Below, piece after piece: positions 23,646 to 31,919 of a DNA stretch of 34,620 nt (position 1 is its first letter; every line of letters starts with the position of its first letter). The notes under the pieces are model-generated. The model had not been told where the DNA came from. It did no database searches and saw nothing but the letters and a program-made list of their open reading frames with translations. The translations under genes and the position numbers were made by a program. This DNA comes from an uncultured Thermoleophilia bacterium (lineage in GTDB: Bacteria > Actinomycetota > Thermoleophilia > UBA2241), in contig CAIYOD010000018.1 of the NCBI GenBank assembly GCA_903927755.1, positions 1 through 34,620 on the forward strand, written 5' to 3'.

Positions 23646-24284
23646 TCACTCGCCGAGCTCCCAGGTGGCCGAGCGCGGCAGCGATCCTTCGACCGGCGTG
23701 CAGACGAAGCGGATGGGAGCGGCCGCCCCGACCGAGAAGGCGAGCGCCGTGACGAAGGTCTCACCGGGCGCCGCGGTGGCGCCGAGCAGGTCGTCGCCCG
23801 CGAGCTGCGCCACCGTCAGGGTGTCGTCCTCGGCGACCAGGATGAAGGAGGCGGCCTTCTCGAAAGGCAGGGGGATCTCCGCCGTGCCCTCGGCGCCCTC
23901 GGGCGTGACGCTCAGCTCGAGGGTGACGAGGCGCTCTCCGGCCGCGGGGGTCACGCCGGCCAGGGTGGCGCCCGGATCCTCGTAGTCGCGCGCGGTCACG
24001 CGGACCACGGCCCCGTCTGGTGTCTGAAAGCGCACGGTGTCGCCCATGCCGACGAGCGGCGGAGTGGTGGAGACGGGCTTCGGCGACCGCGTCGCCTCCG
24101 CCGTGGCCGCGGCATCCGGGGTGGCCGTCGCCTGCGGTCCAGCCTGCTCGTCCGTCGTCCCACCGCCGCAGCCGCGCACGAGCAGCGCGATCACGACGAT
24201 CACGGCGACGAGGACGGCGATGGCGGCGGCGAGGCGGATGTGCCCCTTGCGCCGTCGCCGGCGGCGCTCTTCGGCTCGGTCCAC
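23646..24284 (-). CDS. Membrane-anchored DUF4352-like protein
   Basis: A 212-residue protein with a very basic start (RAEERRRRRRKGHIR), a membrane anchor at about 17-37 (LAAAIAVLVAVIVVIALLV), a Thr/Ala/Pro-rich linker and a C-terminal beta-rich domain from about 78. The latter (GDTVRFQTPDGAVVRVTARDY, ERLVTLELSVTPEG, FVTALAFSVG) resembles the immunoglobulin-like DUF4352 domain found in exported proteins of Gram-positive bacteria. C39 follows the helix, but VRGC is not a good lipobox. GTG 24284 has CAGGAG 4 bases upstream. Function is unknown. Confidence 0.75.
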   Translation of the reverse strand: MDRAEERRRRRRKGHIRLAAAIAVLVAVIVVIALLVRGCGGGTTDEQAGPQATATPDAAATAEATRSPKPVSTTPPLVGMGDTVRFQTPDGAVVRVTARDYEDPGATLAGVTPAAGERLVTLELSVTPEGAEGTAEIPLPFEKAASFILVAEDDTLTVAQLAGDDLLGATAAPGETFVTALAFSVGAAAPIRFVCTPVEGSLPRSATWELGE

Positions 24285-24310
24285 GATGCTCCTGACGGAC
24301 GGGTGACGCG

Positions 24311-24316
24311 ATTGTA
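24311..24316 (-). promoter_or_regulatory. -10 box (TACAAT) for the DUF4352-like gene
   Basis: TACAAT on the minus strand matches consensus at five of six positions and predicts a leader of about 20 nt that contains the CAGGAG site. A weak -35 (GCCGAC) lies 17 bases upstream, inside the hairpin at 24321-24348. Confidence 0.45.
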
Positions 24317-24320
24317 CCGC

Positions 24321-24348
24321 GCCGGCCGGGATCGTCGGCCCGGCCGGC
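24321..24348. other. GC-rich hairpin between the oxidoreductase cluster and the DUF4352-like gene
   Basis: GCCGGCCGGG (24321-24330) pairs perfectly with CCCGGCCGGC (24339-24348) around an 8-nt loop. It has no T-run and overlaps the upstream part of the next promoter, so it may be a second terminator or a structural element. Confidence 0.5.
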
Positions 24349-24360
24349 AGATCGTAGAAG

Positions 24361-24394
24361 CGAGAGGGGCGGGCCCGAGGGCCCGCCCCTCTCG
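24361..24394 (-). terminator. Strong inverted repeat ending the oxidoreductase cluster
   Basis: A perfect 16-bp inverted repeat (24361-24376 with 24379-24394, sequence CGAGAGGGGCGGGCCC) lies 28 bp past the stop of the fusion gene. On the minus strand it is followed by CTTCT rather than a real U-tract, as often seen in GC-rich genomes. Position and stem strength support termination of the whole leftward cluster. Confidence 0.65.
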
Positions 24395-24422
24395 GCGGTT
24401 CAGCAGTCTGCCGTCTGCGCGT

Positions 24423-27400
24423 CTACCGCAGGAGGCACCCGTTGGATTGCAGGTACGCCTGCCACTCGGCCTCGCTGGGCTCGCCGCACTTGCGCAGGAG
24501 CTTCTCCCACTCGTTGTCGACCCAGGCCTCGAGATTGAGCAGCGACTCCTCGTTGCCGGGCTTGAACAGGTGGGCGAACCGGCCCTGGCGCTTGAGCCAC
24601 GGGATCAGGGGCTTCTTGTGGTGCGGCCGGTACGTCAGGCGATACTCGCCGTCCACGACCTCGAAGAGCGGCCAGTAGCAGGTCTCCACGGCCTCGCGGG
24701 CGAGGTCGATGGTCTCCGCACCGTCCGCGCGCCAGCCGCGGGGGCAGGGCGCCAGCACGTTGATGAACGTGGCGCCCGGCGTGTCCAGCGCCTTCGCCGA
24801 CTTGCGCACCAGATCGCGCGGGTCGTGCGGCGAGGCCTGTGCCACGTAGCCGAGCTCGTGGGCGATCATGATGTCGGTCAGGTTCTTGCGGTTCTGGATC
24901 TTGCCCGACTGGGCCTTGCCCACCGGGCTGGTGGTGGTCCAGGCGCCCTGCGGCGTCGCGCCGGAGCGCTGGAACCCGGTGTTCATGTAGGCGCCGTTGT
25001 CGTAGCAGACGTAGAGCATCTGGTGGCCGCGCTCCATGGCGCCGGAGAGCGACTGCAGACCGATGTCGTAGGTGCCGCCGTCGCCGCCGAAGGCGATGAA
25101 CTTGGTGTCCTCCTCGACGAGACCCTTCTTCTTGAGGGCGCGGTACGCGGTCTCGACGCCGGAGAGCGTCGCGGCCGAGTTCTCGAAGGCGGTGTGGATG
25201 TAGCTGCCCTTCCACGAGGTGTAGGGGTAGATGGTGGTGCTCACCTCGAGGCAGCCGGTGGCCGCCGAGACGACGACCGGGTCTTCCGTGCCCATCAGGA
25301 TCTGGCGCACGGCGATCGGGGCTCCGCAGCCGGCGCACATGCGGTGACCGCCGGCCAGCTCACTGCCCTTGGCGACGAGCTCGCGCCACTTGGTGCGTGC
25401 GTCCTCGAAGTGGTTGGTGTCCTTGAGCGCGTCCACCGGACATACGTCCACGCACTCGTGGCACAGGATGCAGCGGCTCTCGTCGACCCTGAACGAGGCG
25501 AGTTCGCGCTCGTTGAAGGTGAGCGAGCCGGTGGGGCAGGACGTGACGCAGCGGCCGCAGCTGATGCAGTCGGCGAGTTGCAGCGCGTCGCTGTAGGGGG
25601 TGTCGACGTTGATCGTGAAGCCCCGGCCCGTGAAGTCGTAGCAGGCCGGGCCGGCGACGTCGCGACACACGCGCACGCACTTGCCGCAGGCGATGCAGCG
25701 GCTCATGTCGCGGCGGATGAAGGGGTGCTCGTACTGGGGCTCGACCTGGCGCACCAGGTTCCCCTTCACGACGAGGTCGTTGTCGGTGACGTCGTACTCG
25801 ACGCCGAGCTTCTGGAGGTCGCAGGCGCCGTTGCTCGGGCACTCGCACTGCAGGCAGCGTGAGGCCTCCGCGCGGGCGGCGGCGAGGCTGTAGCCCTTTT
25901 CGACCTCGAGGTCGGTGGCCGTGAGGCGCTTCTGCTTGCCGACCTTGGGCATGGTGGCGCGAGCCGCAGACTCGGCGCTCGCGCCCATCTTGAGCCACAC
26001 GGGGCTGCGCTCGGCGAGACGCTCGCCGAGCTCGCCGAGCTGTGCCTCGTCCTTGAGCTGATCGAGGTACGGCAGGCCGTTGAACACGGCGAGGCGTGCC
26101 TCGAGGTCTTCGAGGTCCTCGCCACGCAGCCAGGCGTCGACGGCGAGCGCCGAGCGCTTGCCGCCGGCGACCGCGTGGATGACGGACCGGGAACCCGTGA
26201 TGGCGTCGCCGGCGGCGAACACGCCCTCTTCGGGCGTGCGCCCGGTGTAGTAGTTGGCGATGAGCCGGGAGTCGGCCAGCGGCAGGTAGTCGGCGCTGTC
26301 GCCGAGCCTGGGCGCGTAGCCGGTCGCCATGACGACGGTCGTCGCGGCGAGCTCGAAGCGCGAGCCGCGGACCTCCTTGCGGCGGCCCTTCTCGCGCACG
26401 ACGCGGACGCACTCGACGCCCTGCGCCTTGCCGCCCTTGGTCTTGACCTTCTTGGTCAGGGCGCCGAACTCGACCTTGACGCCCTCCTCGAGGGCGGCGG
26501 CGAGGTCGCGCGCGCCGACCGGGATGTCGTCGGCCTCGTGCTGGGCGACCACGACGACGTCCTTGGCGCCCTTGCGGCGCGCCGTGCGGGCGACGTCGAA
26601 GGCGGTGACACCGTCGCCGATCACGACGACCTTCTGCGTGAACTTGACGGCCCGACCCTCGCGCACGCGCTTGAGCAGCTCGAGGCCGTTCAGGGCCGCG
26701 TCGTCGCCGGGGATGACGTGCTTCGACTCCTCCCAGTTGCCGACGCTGATGATCACCGCGTCGAACCCGGCGTCGAAGAGCCCGTCGGGGTCGACCTCGT
26801 AGCCCAGTTCGGACTCGCCGATGAAGCGGACGCCGGCCTCCCAGAGGGGCTCGAGCTCCTTCTCCACGACCTTCCCGGGCAGCCGGAACTCGGGGATGCT
26901 GTAGCGCAGCGTCCCGCCCGGCTCCTCGTTGGCGTCGTACATGGTGACCTCGTGACCGCCCTGCGTGAGGAACCACGCGGCGGCGAGGCCGGCCGGGCCC
27001 GCGCCGATGACGGCGACCCGCCGGCCGGTCGGCACGCCCGGCACCAGCAGCGTGTTGCTGTGGTCGGCGGCCGCCCGGTGCAGGGCGCAGATGGCGATGG
27101 GTTCGTCGACGTCGCCGCGGCGGCAGACGGGCTCGCAGTAGCGCGGGCACACGCGCCCGAGGATGCCGGGGAACGGCAGGTCCTCGCGCACGATGCTCGC
27201 CGCGCCGCCGGCGTCGCCGGAGGCCAGCGCCGCCATGTAGGCCGGGATGTCGATGTGCGTGGGGCACGCGTGCGAGCACGGGGCCTCACAGTAGGCGTTG
27301 TGGTCCGAGAGGTACATCTTGAGGTAGCTCTCGCGGCGCGCGCGGACGCGCTTGGTGTTCGTCTTGACGACCTGGCCGTCCTTGACCCACGTGGTGCAGG

Positions 27401-27602
27401 CCGCCTGGAGCTTGTCGAGGCCTTCGACCTCGACCATGCACAGGCGGCAGGCGCCCCACGCGGCCATGCCCTCCTGGTGGCAGAGCGCGGGGATGTCGAT
27501 CCCTTCGCGCCGCGCCACATCGAGCACGGTCTCGCCCTCGCGGGCGGTGAGCTGGCGGCCGTCGACGGTGAGCTGGACGGCAGCCTTGGTACGCGGGCTC
27601 AT
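24423..27602 (-). CDS. Fusion: NuoG-type [2Fe-2S] + GltD/NfnB-like FAD/NAD(P) module + ferredoxin motifs + PorB (TPP beta subunit), 1059 aa
   Basis: One uninterrupted frame joins four parts. (1) [2Fe-2S] domain, about 8-85, cysteines 41, 52, 55, 69 in C-x10-C-x2-C-x13-C spacing as in NuoG/HydA. (2) GltD/NfnB-like flavoprotein, about 100-560: cysteines 105, 109, 113 and 152, 156, 160, FAD loop VIGAGPAGLAAAW (198-210), NAD(P) loop VVVIGDGVTAFDVA, FAD-binding VFAAGDAITG. (3) Fe-S region, 580-725: RCLQCECPSNGACDL, then CIACGKCVRVC, CISCGRCVTSCP and CILCHECVDVCP, three [4Fe-4S] motifs. (4) PorB, about 735-1040: CAGCG (756-760), C784, TPP motif GGDGGTYDIG (839-848) and CYDNGAYMN. No separate porB gene exists in the cluster, and no credible internal start is seen. 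ATG 27602 overlaps the upstream gene's stop (ATGA). Predicted role: catalytic and electron-distributing core of a 2-oxoacid:NAD(P) oxidoreductase complex. Confidence 0.9.
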   Translation of the reverse strand: MSPRTKAAVQLTVDGRQLTAREGETVLDVARREGIDIPALCHQEGMAAWGACRLCMVEVEGLDKLQAACTTWVKDGQVVKTNTKRVRARRESYLKMYLSDHNAYCEAPCSHACPTHIDIPAYMAALASGDAGGAASIVREDLPFPGILGRVCPRYCEPVCRRGDVDEPIAICALHRAAADHSNTLLVPGVPTGRRVAVIGAGPAGLAAAWFLTQGGHEVTMYDANEEPGGTLRYSIPEFRLPGKVVEKELEPLWEAGVRFIGESELGYEVDPDGLFDAGFDAVIISVGNWEESKHVIPGDDAALNGLELLKRVREGRAVKFTQKVVVIGDGVTAFDVARTARRKGAKDVVVVAQHEADDIPVGARDLAAALEEGVKVEFGALTKKVKTKGGKAQGVECVRVVREKGRRKEVRGSRFELAATTVVMATGYAPRLGDSADYLPLADSRLIANYYTGRTPEEGVFAAGDAITGSRSVIHAVAGGKRSALAVDAWLRGEDLEDLEARLAVFNGLPYLDQLKDEAQLGELGERLAERSPVWLKMGASAESAARATMPKVGKQKRLTATDLEVEKGYSLAAARAEASRCLQCECPSNGACDLQKLGVEYDVTDNDLVVKGNLVRQVEPQYEHPFIRRDMSRCIACGKCVRVCRDVAGPACYDFTGRGFTINVDTPYSDALQLADCISCGRCVTSCPTGSLTFNERELASFRVDESRCILCHECVDVCPVDALKDTNHFEDARTKWRELVAKGSELAGGHRMCAGCGAPIAVRQILMGTEDPVVVSAATGCLEVSTTIYPYTSWKGSYIHTAFENSAATLSGVETAYRALKKKGLVEEDTKFIAFGGDGGTYDIGLQSLSGAMERGHQMLYVCYDNGAYMNTGFQRSGATPQGAWTTTSPVGKAQSGKIQNRKNLTDIMIAHELGYVAQASPHDPRDLVRKSAKALDTPGATFINVLAPCPRGWRADGAETIDLAREAVETCYWPLFEVVDGEYRLTYRPHHKKPLIPWLKRQGRFAHLFKPGNEESLLNLEAWVDNEWEKLLRKCGEPSEAEWQAYLQSNGCLLR

Positions 27603-29500
27603 TGCTGCCTCCCCTCGACCAGCGCCGGTTGCGCGTCGACGACGGGAATGGCGTCGAACTTGCACACCTGACGGCAGGTATCGCACTTGATGCAGAGCTT
27701 CTGGTCGATCACGTGGAGCTGCTTCTTCTCGCCGCTGATCGCCTGCGTGGGGCAGGCCCCGAGGCAGACGTGGCAGCCGGTGCAGGCGTCCTCGTCGATG
27801 ACGTACTTGATGAGCGGCCGGCACACCTTGGCCGGGCAGCGCTTCTCGACCACGTGGGCCATGACCTCGTCGCGGAAGTACCGTAGCGTGGTCAGGACCG
27901 GGTTGGGGGCGCTGCCGCCGAGCTGGCACAGCGACCCTTCGATGATGTCGTCGCTGAGCTGCTCGAGCAGCTCGACGTCGTGCTCCGTGCCCATGCCGGC
28001 GGAGATGCGCTCGAGGATCTCGAGCACGCGCTGCGTGCCGACGCGGCAGGGTACGCACTTGCCGCAGCTCTCCTGGGCGGTGAACTCGAAGAAGAACTTG
28101 GCGAAGTCGACCATGCAGGTCTCGTTGTCGACGACGACCATGCCGCCGGAGCCCATCATGGAGCCGTGCTTCGCGAGGTTCTCGAAGTCGATCGGGGTGT
28201 CGAGCAGGTCGGCCGGCAGGCAGCCGCCGCTCGGGCCGCCGAGCTGGACGGCCTTGAACTCGCGGCCGTCCTGCATGCCGCCGCCGACGTCGAAGATGAC
28301 CTCGCGCAGGGTGGCGCCCATGGGCACCTCGACGAGGCCGGAGTTCCGCGCCTTGCCGGTGAGCGAGAAGATCTTCGTGCCCTTGGATGCGTCGGTGCCC
28401 AGCGCCGCGAAGGCGTCGGCGCCGTGATTCACGATCCACGGGACGTTGGCGAACGTCTCGACGTTGTTGAGGTCGGTCGGCTGCTGCCAGAGACCGTGGG
28501 CGACCGTGCGGATGTGCTTGCCGCGCGGCATCCCGCGATGTCCCTCGATGGAGGCCGTGAGCGCCGTGGACTCGCCACAGACGAACGCGCCGGCGCCCTG
28601 GTTGATCTTGAGGTCGAAGCTCCAGCCGGTGCCGAGGATGTCGTCGCCCAGCAGGCCGCGTTCGCGCGCCTGCTCCAGAGCGTGGCGCAGGCGCGAGACG
28701 GCCAGCGGGTACTCGTGGCGGACGTAGACGTAGCCCTCGTCGGCGCCGATGGCGAAGGCTCCGATGAGCATGCCCTCGACGAGCGAGTGCGGGTTGTCCT
28801 CGAGGATGGCCCGGTCCATGAAGGCGCCGGGGTCGCCCTCGTCGCCGTTCGCGATGAGGTAGTGCTTCTCGCCGGGATTGGCGCGGCAGTAGCGCCACTT
28901 GGTCCCGGTGGGGAACCCGGCGCCGCCGCGGCCGCGCAGGCCCGAACGCTCGACCTCGTCGACGACCGCGTCGGGCGCCTCGTCGGCGAGCACCTTGGCG
29001 AGGGCGGAGTAGCCGCCGCGCGAGAGGTAGTCGTCGATCGACGTGGGGTCGATGAAGCCGTTCTCGGCGCGCACGATGCGCGTCTGGCCGGCGTAGAACG
29101 GCACGTCCTTCTCGAGCGCGATCGCGTCACCCGTCTCCGGGTCGCGATAGAGGAGACGCTCGACGACGTCGTCGCCGACCACGCTGGTCTCGACGATCTC
29201 CGCCATGTCCTTGGCCTTGAGGCGGGGGTAGAAGACGCCCTTGGGGTGGACGACGGCGATGGGGCCTTCCTGGCAGAGGCCGTGGCAGCCCGTGAGGACG
29301 ACCTCGACCTTGTCGGAGAGGCCGCGTTTGGCGAGCTCCTTGGTGAGCGCGTCGCTCACGGCCGCGCGCCCGGTGGCGTTGCAGGTCGAGCCCGCGCAGA
29401 CGCGGATCTTGACCGTGTCCTCTCCGCCCGTCGCGAGCTCGGGGTGGAAGGCGGCCTTCATGGCCTTCTTGATGCGGGTCTGCCTGCTCGTCGCGGCCAT
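27599..29500 (-). CDS. NuoF/HydB/HndC-like NADH-binding flavoprotein, 633 aa
   Basis: Predicted NAD(H) and FMN subunit. An N-terminal thioredoxin-like [2Fe-2S] domain has C35, C40, C72 and C76. The NuoF core has the glycine loop GRGGAGFPTGTKW (190-202), NGDEGDPGAFMDR (218-230) and GAGAFVCGESTAL (302-314; NuoF usually has GEETAL). The [4Fe-4S] motif ESCGKCVPCRVG gives C479, C482, C485, with C525 as fourth ligand. The C-terminus has two ferredoxin clusters (C573/576/579/583 and C603/606/609/613). This architecture matches HydB of bifurcating hydrogenases and HndC, rather than the shorter complex I NuoF. It starts one base after the NuoE-like gene stops and overlaps the fusion gene. No hydrogenase catalytic subunit is nearby, so NAD is likely the acceptor for the linked PorABCG module. 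Confidence 0.93.
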   Translation of the reverse strand: MAATSRQTRIKKAMKAAFHPELATGGEDTVKIRVCAGSTCNATGRAAVSDALTKELAKRGLSDKVEVVLTGCHGLCQEGPIAVVHPKGVFYPRLKAKDMAEIVETSVVGDDVVERLLYRDPETGDAIALEKDVPFYAGQTRIVRAENGFIDPTSIDDYLSRGGYSALAKVLADEAPDAVVDEVERSGLRGRGGAGFPTGTKWRYCRANPGEKHYLIANGDEGDPGAFMDRAILEDNPHSLVEGMLIGAFAIGADEGYVYVRHEYPLAVSRLRHALEQARERGLLGDDILGTGWSFDLKINQGAGAFVCGESTALTASIEGHRGMPRGKHIRTVAHGLWQQPTDLNNVETFANVPWIVNHGADAFAALGTDASKGTKIFSLTGKARNSGLVEVPMGATLREVIFDVGGGMQDGREFKAVQLGGPSGGCLPADLLDTPIDFENLAKHGSMMGSGGMVVVDNETCMVDFAKFFFEFTAQESCGKCVPCRVGTQRVLEILERISAGMGTEHDVELLEQLSDDIIEGSLCQLGGSAPNPVLTTLRYFRDEVMAHVVEKRCPAKVCRPLIKYVIDEDACTGCHVCLGACPTQAISGEKKQLHVIDQKLCIKCDTCRQVCKFDAIPVVDAQPALVEGRQQ

Positions 29501-29501
29501 G

Positions 29502-30314
29502 TCAGGCCTCCTTCTTGCGAAGGGTGCGGACGAGCTTGCGCGCCGCCTGCGGCGTCATGCGCGCGTGCGTCACCTCGTCGCCCACGCGGACCGCGGGGGC
29601 GAGGGCGCAGGCGCCGATGCAGTTGACCGTCTCGAGCGTGAAGAGCAGGTCGGGCGAGGTGCTGCCGACCGGGATGTCGAGCTCCTGCGCGAACGCCTCG
29701 GCCACCAGGGGAGCGCCGGCGACGTGGCAGGCGGTGCCCATGCACACGCTGATGACGTGCTTGCCGACCGGCGTGAGCCGGAACTGGGCGTAGAAGCTGG
29801 CGACGCCGAAGACGCGCGAGAACGGCAGGTGCGTCTCCGTGGCGATGTTCTCGAGCGCGACGCGCGGCAGGTAGCCGTAGGCGTCCTGCGTCGTGTGCAG
29901 CGCCTCGACGAGGCCCGAGCCGGCGCGGATGCCCGCGATGACCGGGTCGAAGAGCTTCATGTCGATCTCGGGCACGAAGCCCGCCGGCTGCTCGCCCATG
30001 ACACAGGCGGCATTGGCGCCGCAGCTCTCACCCGGCAGGGTGAGCAGGGCGGCGGCGCGTTCGGCCTCGACGTCGAAGGGCAGTTCGTCGAACTCGGGGC
30101 AGTAGTCGATCTCGATGCAGTCCACTGGGCAGGTACGCTCGCACAGCGTGCAGGCGTAGCACTTGTAGGCCCCGGCCTTGTCCTTGACGAGGTCGAAGAG
30201 CCCCACACCGCGAGTCTTGTCCACGAGCTCGCGGCGCTCGAAATCGATGCCCTTGAGGACTTCGTAGAGGGCCGAGCCACGGGGCTCGGTAGTCGTGCCG
30301 TTCCTTCTCGGCAT
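29502..30314 (-). CDS. NuoE/HydC-like protein with N-terminal ferredoxin motif, 270 aa
   Basis: The C-terminal part (about 115-265) is a NuoE-type thioredoxin-fold [2Fe-2S] domain with cysteines 191, 196, 232 and 236 (SVCMGTACHVAG, NCIGACALAP); GYLPRVALENIA and RVFGVASFYAQF are also typical. The N-terminal 110 residues are additional: one [4Fe-4S] motif KCYACTLCERTCP (C52, 55, 58, 62) and further cysteines at 66, 72, 98 and 104 of unknown role. NuoE-type proteins pass electrons between NAD-flavin and other centres. ATG 30314 is preferred to GTG 30323, as GAGGTGA, overlapping the porA stop, is correctly spaced for it. It forms a pair with the NuoF-like protein encoded next. Confidence 0.9.
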   Translation of the reverse strand: MPRRNGTTTEPRGSALYEVLKGIDFERRELVDKTRGVGLFDLVKDKAGAYKCYACTLCERTCPVDCIEIDYCPEFDELPFDVEAERAAALLTLPGESCGANAACVMGEQPAGFVPEIDMKLFDPVIAGIRAGSGLVEALHTTQDAYGYLPRVALENIATETHLPFSRVFGVASFYAQFRLTPVGKHVISVCMGTACHVAGAPLVAEAFAQELDIPVGSTSPDLLFTLETVNCIGACALAPAVRVGDEVTHARMTPQAARKLVRTLRKKEA

Positions 30315-30324
30315 CCGTGTCACC

Positions 30325-31527
30325 TCAGTCCTTACGCAGGTTCAGGTAGCGGCGCTCGGTCGAGGCGCGCTTCTTGCTCTTGGCGGTCTTCTCGAGCTCG
30401 GCGAACGCCTGCTCGATGTTGTCGGGGTAGATGTCGCGTCCGCCCAGGCCGTAGATGAACGGCAGGACCTGCGGGCGCGGGTCGCAGTCGTAGAGGGCGC
30501 TGCGGACTTCCAGGAAGACGGGGCCGCCCTGGGCGCCGAACGAGTCGGCGCGGTCCATGACGCCCACGACCTTCACGTGCTGGAGCGCCTCGGCGTACGC
30601 CGCGTGCGGGAACGGCCGGAAGGCGCGCACGCGCACCATGCCGGCCTTGACGCCGCGGGCGCGCAGCTTGTCGACCGTCATCCGCGTCGTGCCGGCGGTG
30701 GAGCCGACCACGACGATGGCGATCTCGGCGTCCTCGAGCTGGTACGTCTCGAGCAGGCCGTACTTGCGACCGCTGATCTCGGCGTACTCGTCGGCGACGT
30801 CCTGGATGACCTGGAACGCGCGGTCCATCGCCCGGTTCTGAGCGACCTTGTGCTCGAAGTACCAGCCGTGCAGGCCGTCGAACGGGCCGACGGTGACGGG
30901 GTTCTTGGCGTCGAGCATGGGGTTCGTCGGCCGGTACGGCCCGATGAACTGCTGCACCTGGTCCTTGGTGAGCATCTGCAGCGGGCCGATGGCGCCGCTG
31001 ATCACGTAGCCGTCGTACATGTGCATGACCGGCAGGCGCACGTCCAGGTGCTCGGCGATGCGGACGGCCTGGATGCAGTTGTCGTAGGCCTCCTGGTGGT
31101 TCTCGCCGTACAGCTGGACCCAGCCGGTGTCGCGGCCGCCCATCGTGTCGCTGTGGTCGCAGTGGATGTTGATGGGGCCGCTGAGGGCGCGGTTCACGGT
31201 GGTCATGACGACCGGGAGCCGGTAGCTCGCGGCGACGAAGAGGACCTCCCACATGAGGGCGAAGCCCTGGGAGGAGGTCGCGGTCATCGTCCGCGCGCCG
31301 CCGGCGGCGGAGCCGATCACGGCGCTCATGGCGCTGTGCTCGCTCTCGACGGTCACGAACTCGGTGCCGACCTTGCCATCGGCGACCATCTGCGCGTAGA
31401 GCTGGACGACCTCGGTCTGCGGGGTGATGGGGTAGGCGCAGACGACGTCGGGGTCGATCTGGCCCATCGCCTCGGCGACGGCCTCGTTACCGGTGACCGC
31501 GAGGATCTCGGATTGGGTGATGGCCAT
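30325..31527 (-). CDS. porA: 2-oxoacid (pyruvate):ferredoxin oxidoreductase, alpha subunit
   Basis: A 400-residue subunit carrying the pyrimidine-binding and CoA-related domains I/II of the oxidoreductase. Features: CAYPITPQTEVVQ near residue 30, FVTVESEHSAMSAVIGSAAGGART, TSSQGFALMWEVLFVAAS, and INIHCDHSDTM, all typical of PorA. The catalytic glutamate needed to activate TPP is probably in VESEHS. The wording of these motifs is closest to pyruvate enzymes, but 2-oxoglutarate or branched-chain acids cannot be excluded from sequence alone. It starts 2 bp after the delta-subunit stop. The TPP-diphosphate-binding half (PorB) is encoded as the C-terminal part of the fusion protein three genes further on. 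Confidence 0.93.
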   Translation of the reverse strand: MAITQSEILAVTGNEAVAEAMGQIDPDVVCAYPITPQTEVVQLYAQMVADGKVGTEFVTVESEHSAMSAVIGSAAGGARTMTATSSQGFALMWEVLFVAASYRLPVVMTTVNRALSGPINIHCDHSDTMGGRDTGWVQLYGENHQEAYDNCIQAVRIAEHLDVRLPVMHMYDGYVISGAIGPLQMLTKDQVQQFIGPYRPTNPMLDAKNPVTVGPFDGLHGWYFEHKVAQNRAMDRAFQVIQDVADEYAEISGRKYGLLETYQLEDAEIAIVVVGSTAGTTRMTVDKLRARGVKAGMVRVRAFRPFPHAAYAEALQHVKVVGVMDRADSFGAQGGPVFLEVRSALYDCDPRPQVLPFIYGLGGRDIYPDNIEQAFAELEKTAKSKKRASTERRYLNLRKD

Positions 31528-31529
31528 GT

Positions 31530-31919
31530 TCAATCCTTCTTGTCGATCAGCATGACGATGGCCTTGGTCGGGCACTCCTTGGCACAGATGCCGCAGCCCT
31601 TGCAGTGCTCGAGGTCGATGCCGACGGCCTTGTTGTCCTCGACGAGGATGGAGGCGTCGGGGCAGTAGAAGTAGCAGAGCATGCAGCCGTCGCACTTCTC
31701 CACGTCGATCTCGGGGACGAGCGAGCGCCAGCCGCCGGTCTCGTTGTAGACGGAGTTGCCGGCTTCGATGATCGTGGCGCCGAGCTGGTGGCGCTCAGGA
31801 CCCCACGTGTCGACGTCGCTGATGTCCCACGTCGGCTTCTTCTTGGCCGGCGCCTTGCGCACGGCGGGCTTCTTGAGCGGCGCCGGCTTCTTGGCGCCTG
31901 CCTTCTTGTCCACGGTCAT
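31530..31919 (-). CDS. porD: 2-oxoacid:ferredoxin oxidoreductase, delta (2[4Fe-4S]) subunit
   Basis: A 129-residue ferredoxin-like subunit. Eight cysteines form two classic motifs: C76-x2-C79-x2-C82-x3-C86 (KCDGCMLCYFYCPDA) and C106-x2-C109-x2-C112-x3-C116 (HCKGCGICAKECPTKA). The first 30 residues are an unusual Lys/Ala/Pro-rich tail that resembles a flexible or nucleic-acid-like extension and is not needed for the fold. PorD normally relays electrons from TPP/PorB to external ferredoxin; here it may pass them into the NuoEF/flavoprotein part. The gene overlaps the gamma-subunit gene by 4 bases (ATGA). Confidence 0.92.
   Translation of the reverse strand: MTVDKKAGAKKPAPLKKPAVRKAPAKKKPTWDISDVDTWGPERHQLGATIIEAGNSVYNETGGWRSLVPEIDVEKCDGCMLCYFYCPDASILVEDNKAVGIDLEHCKGCGICAKECPTKAIVMLIDKKD

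Noticed and set aside
25400-25401. A separate porB gene starting inside the fusion gene
   Set aside because: No stop codon occurs between the flavoprotein and PorB parts, and no ATG/GTG with a Shine-Dalgarno is seen near the domain border. The ATG at residue 755 lies within the PorB cluster motif and has no ribosome binding site.
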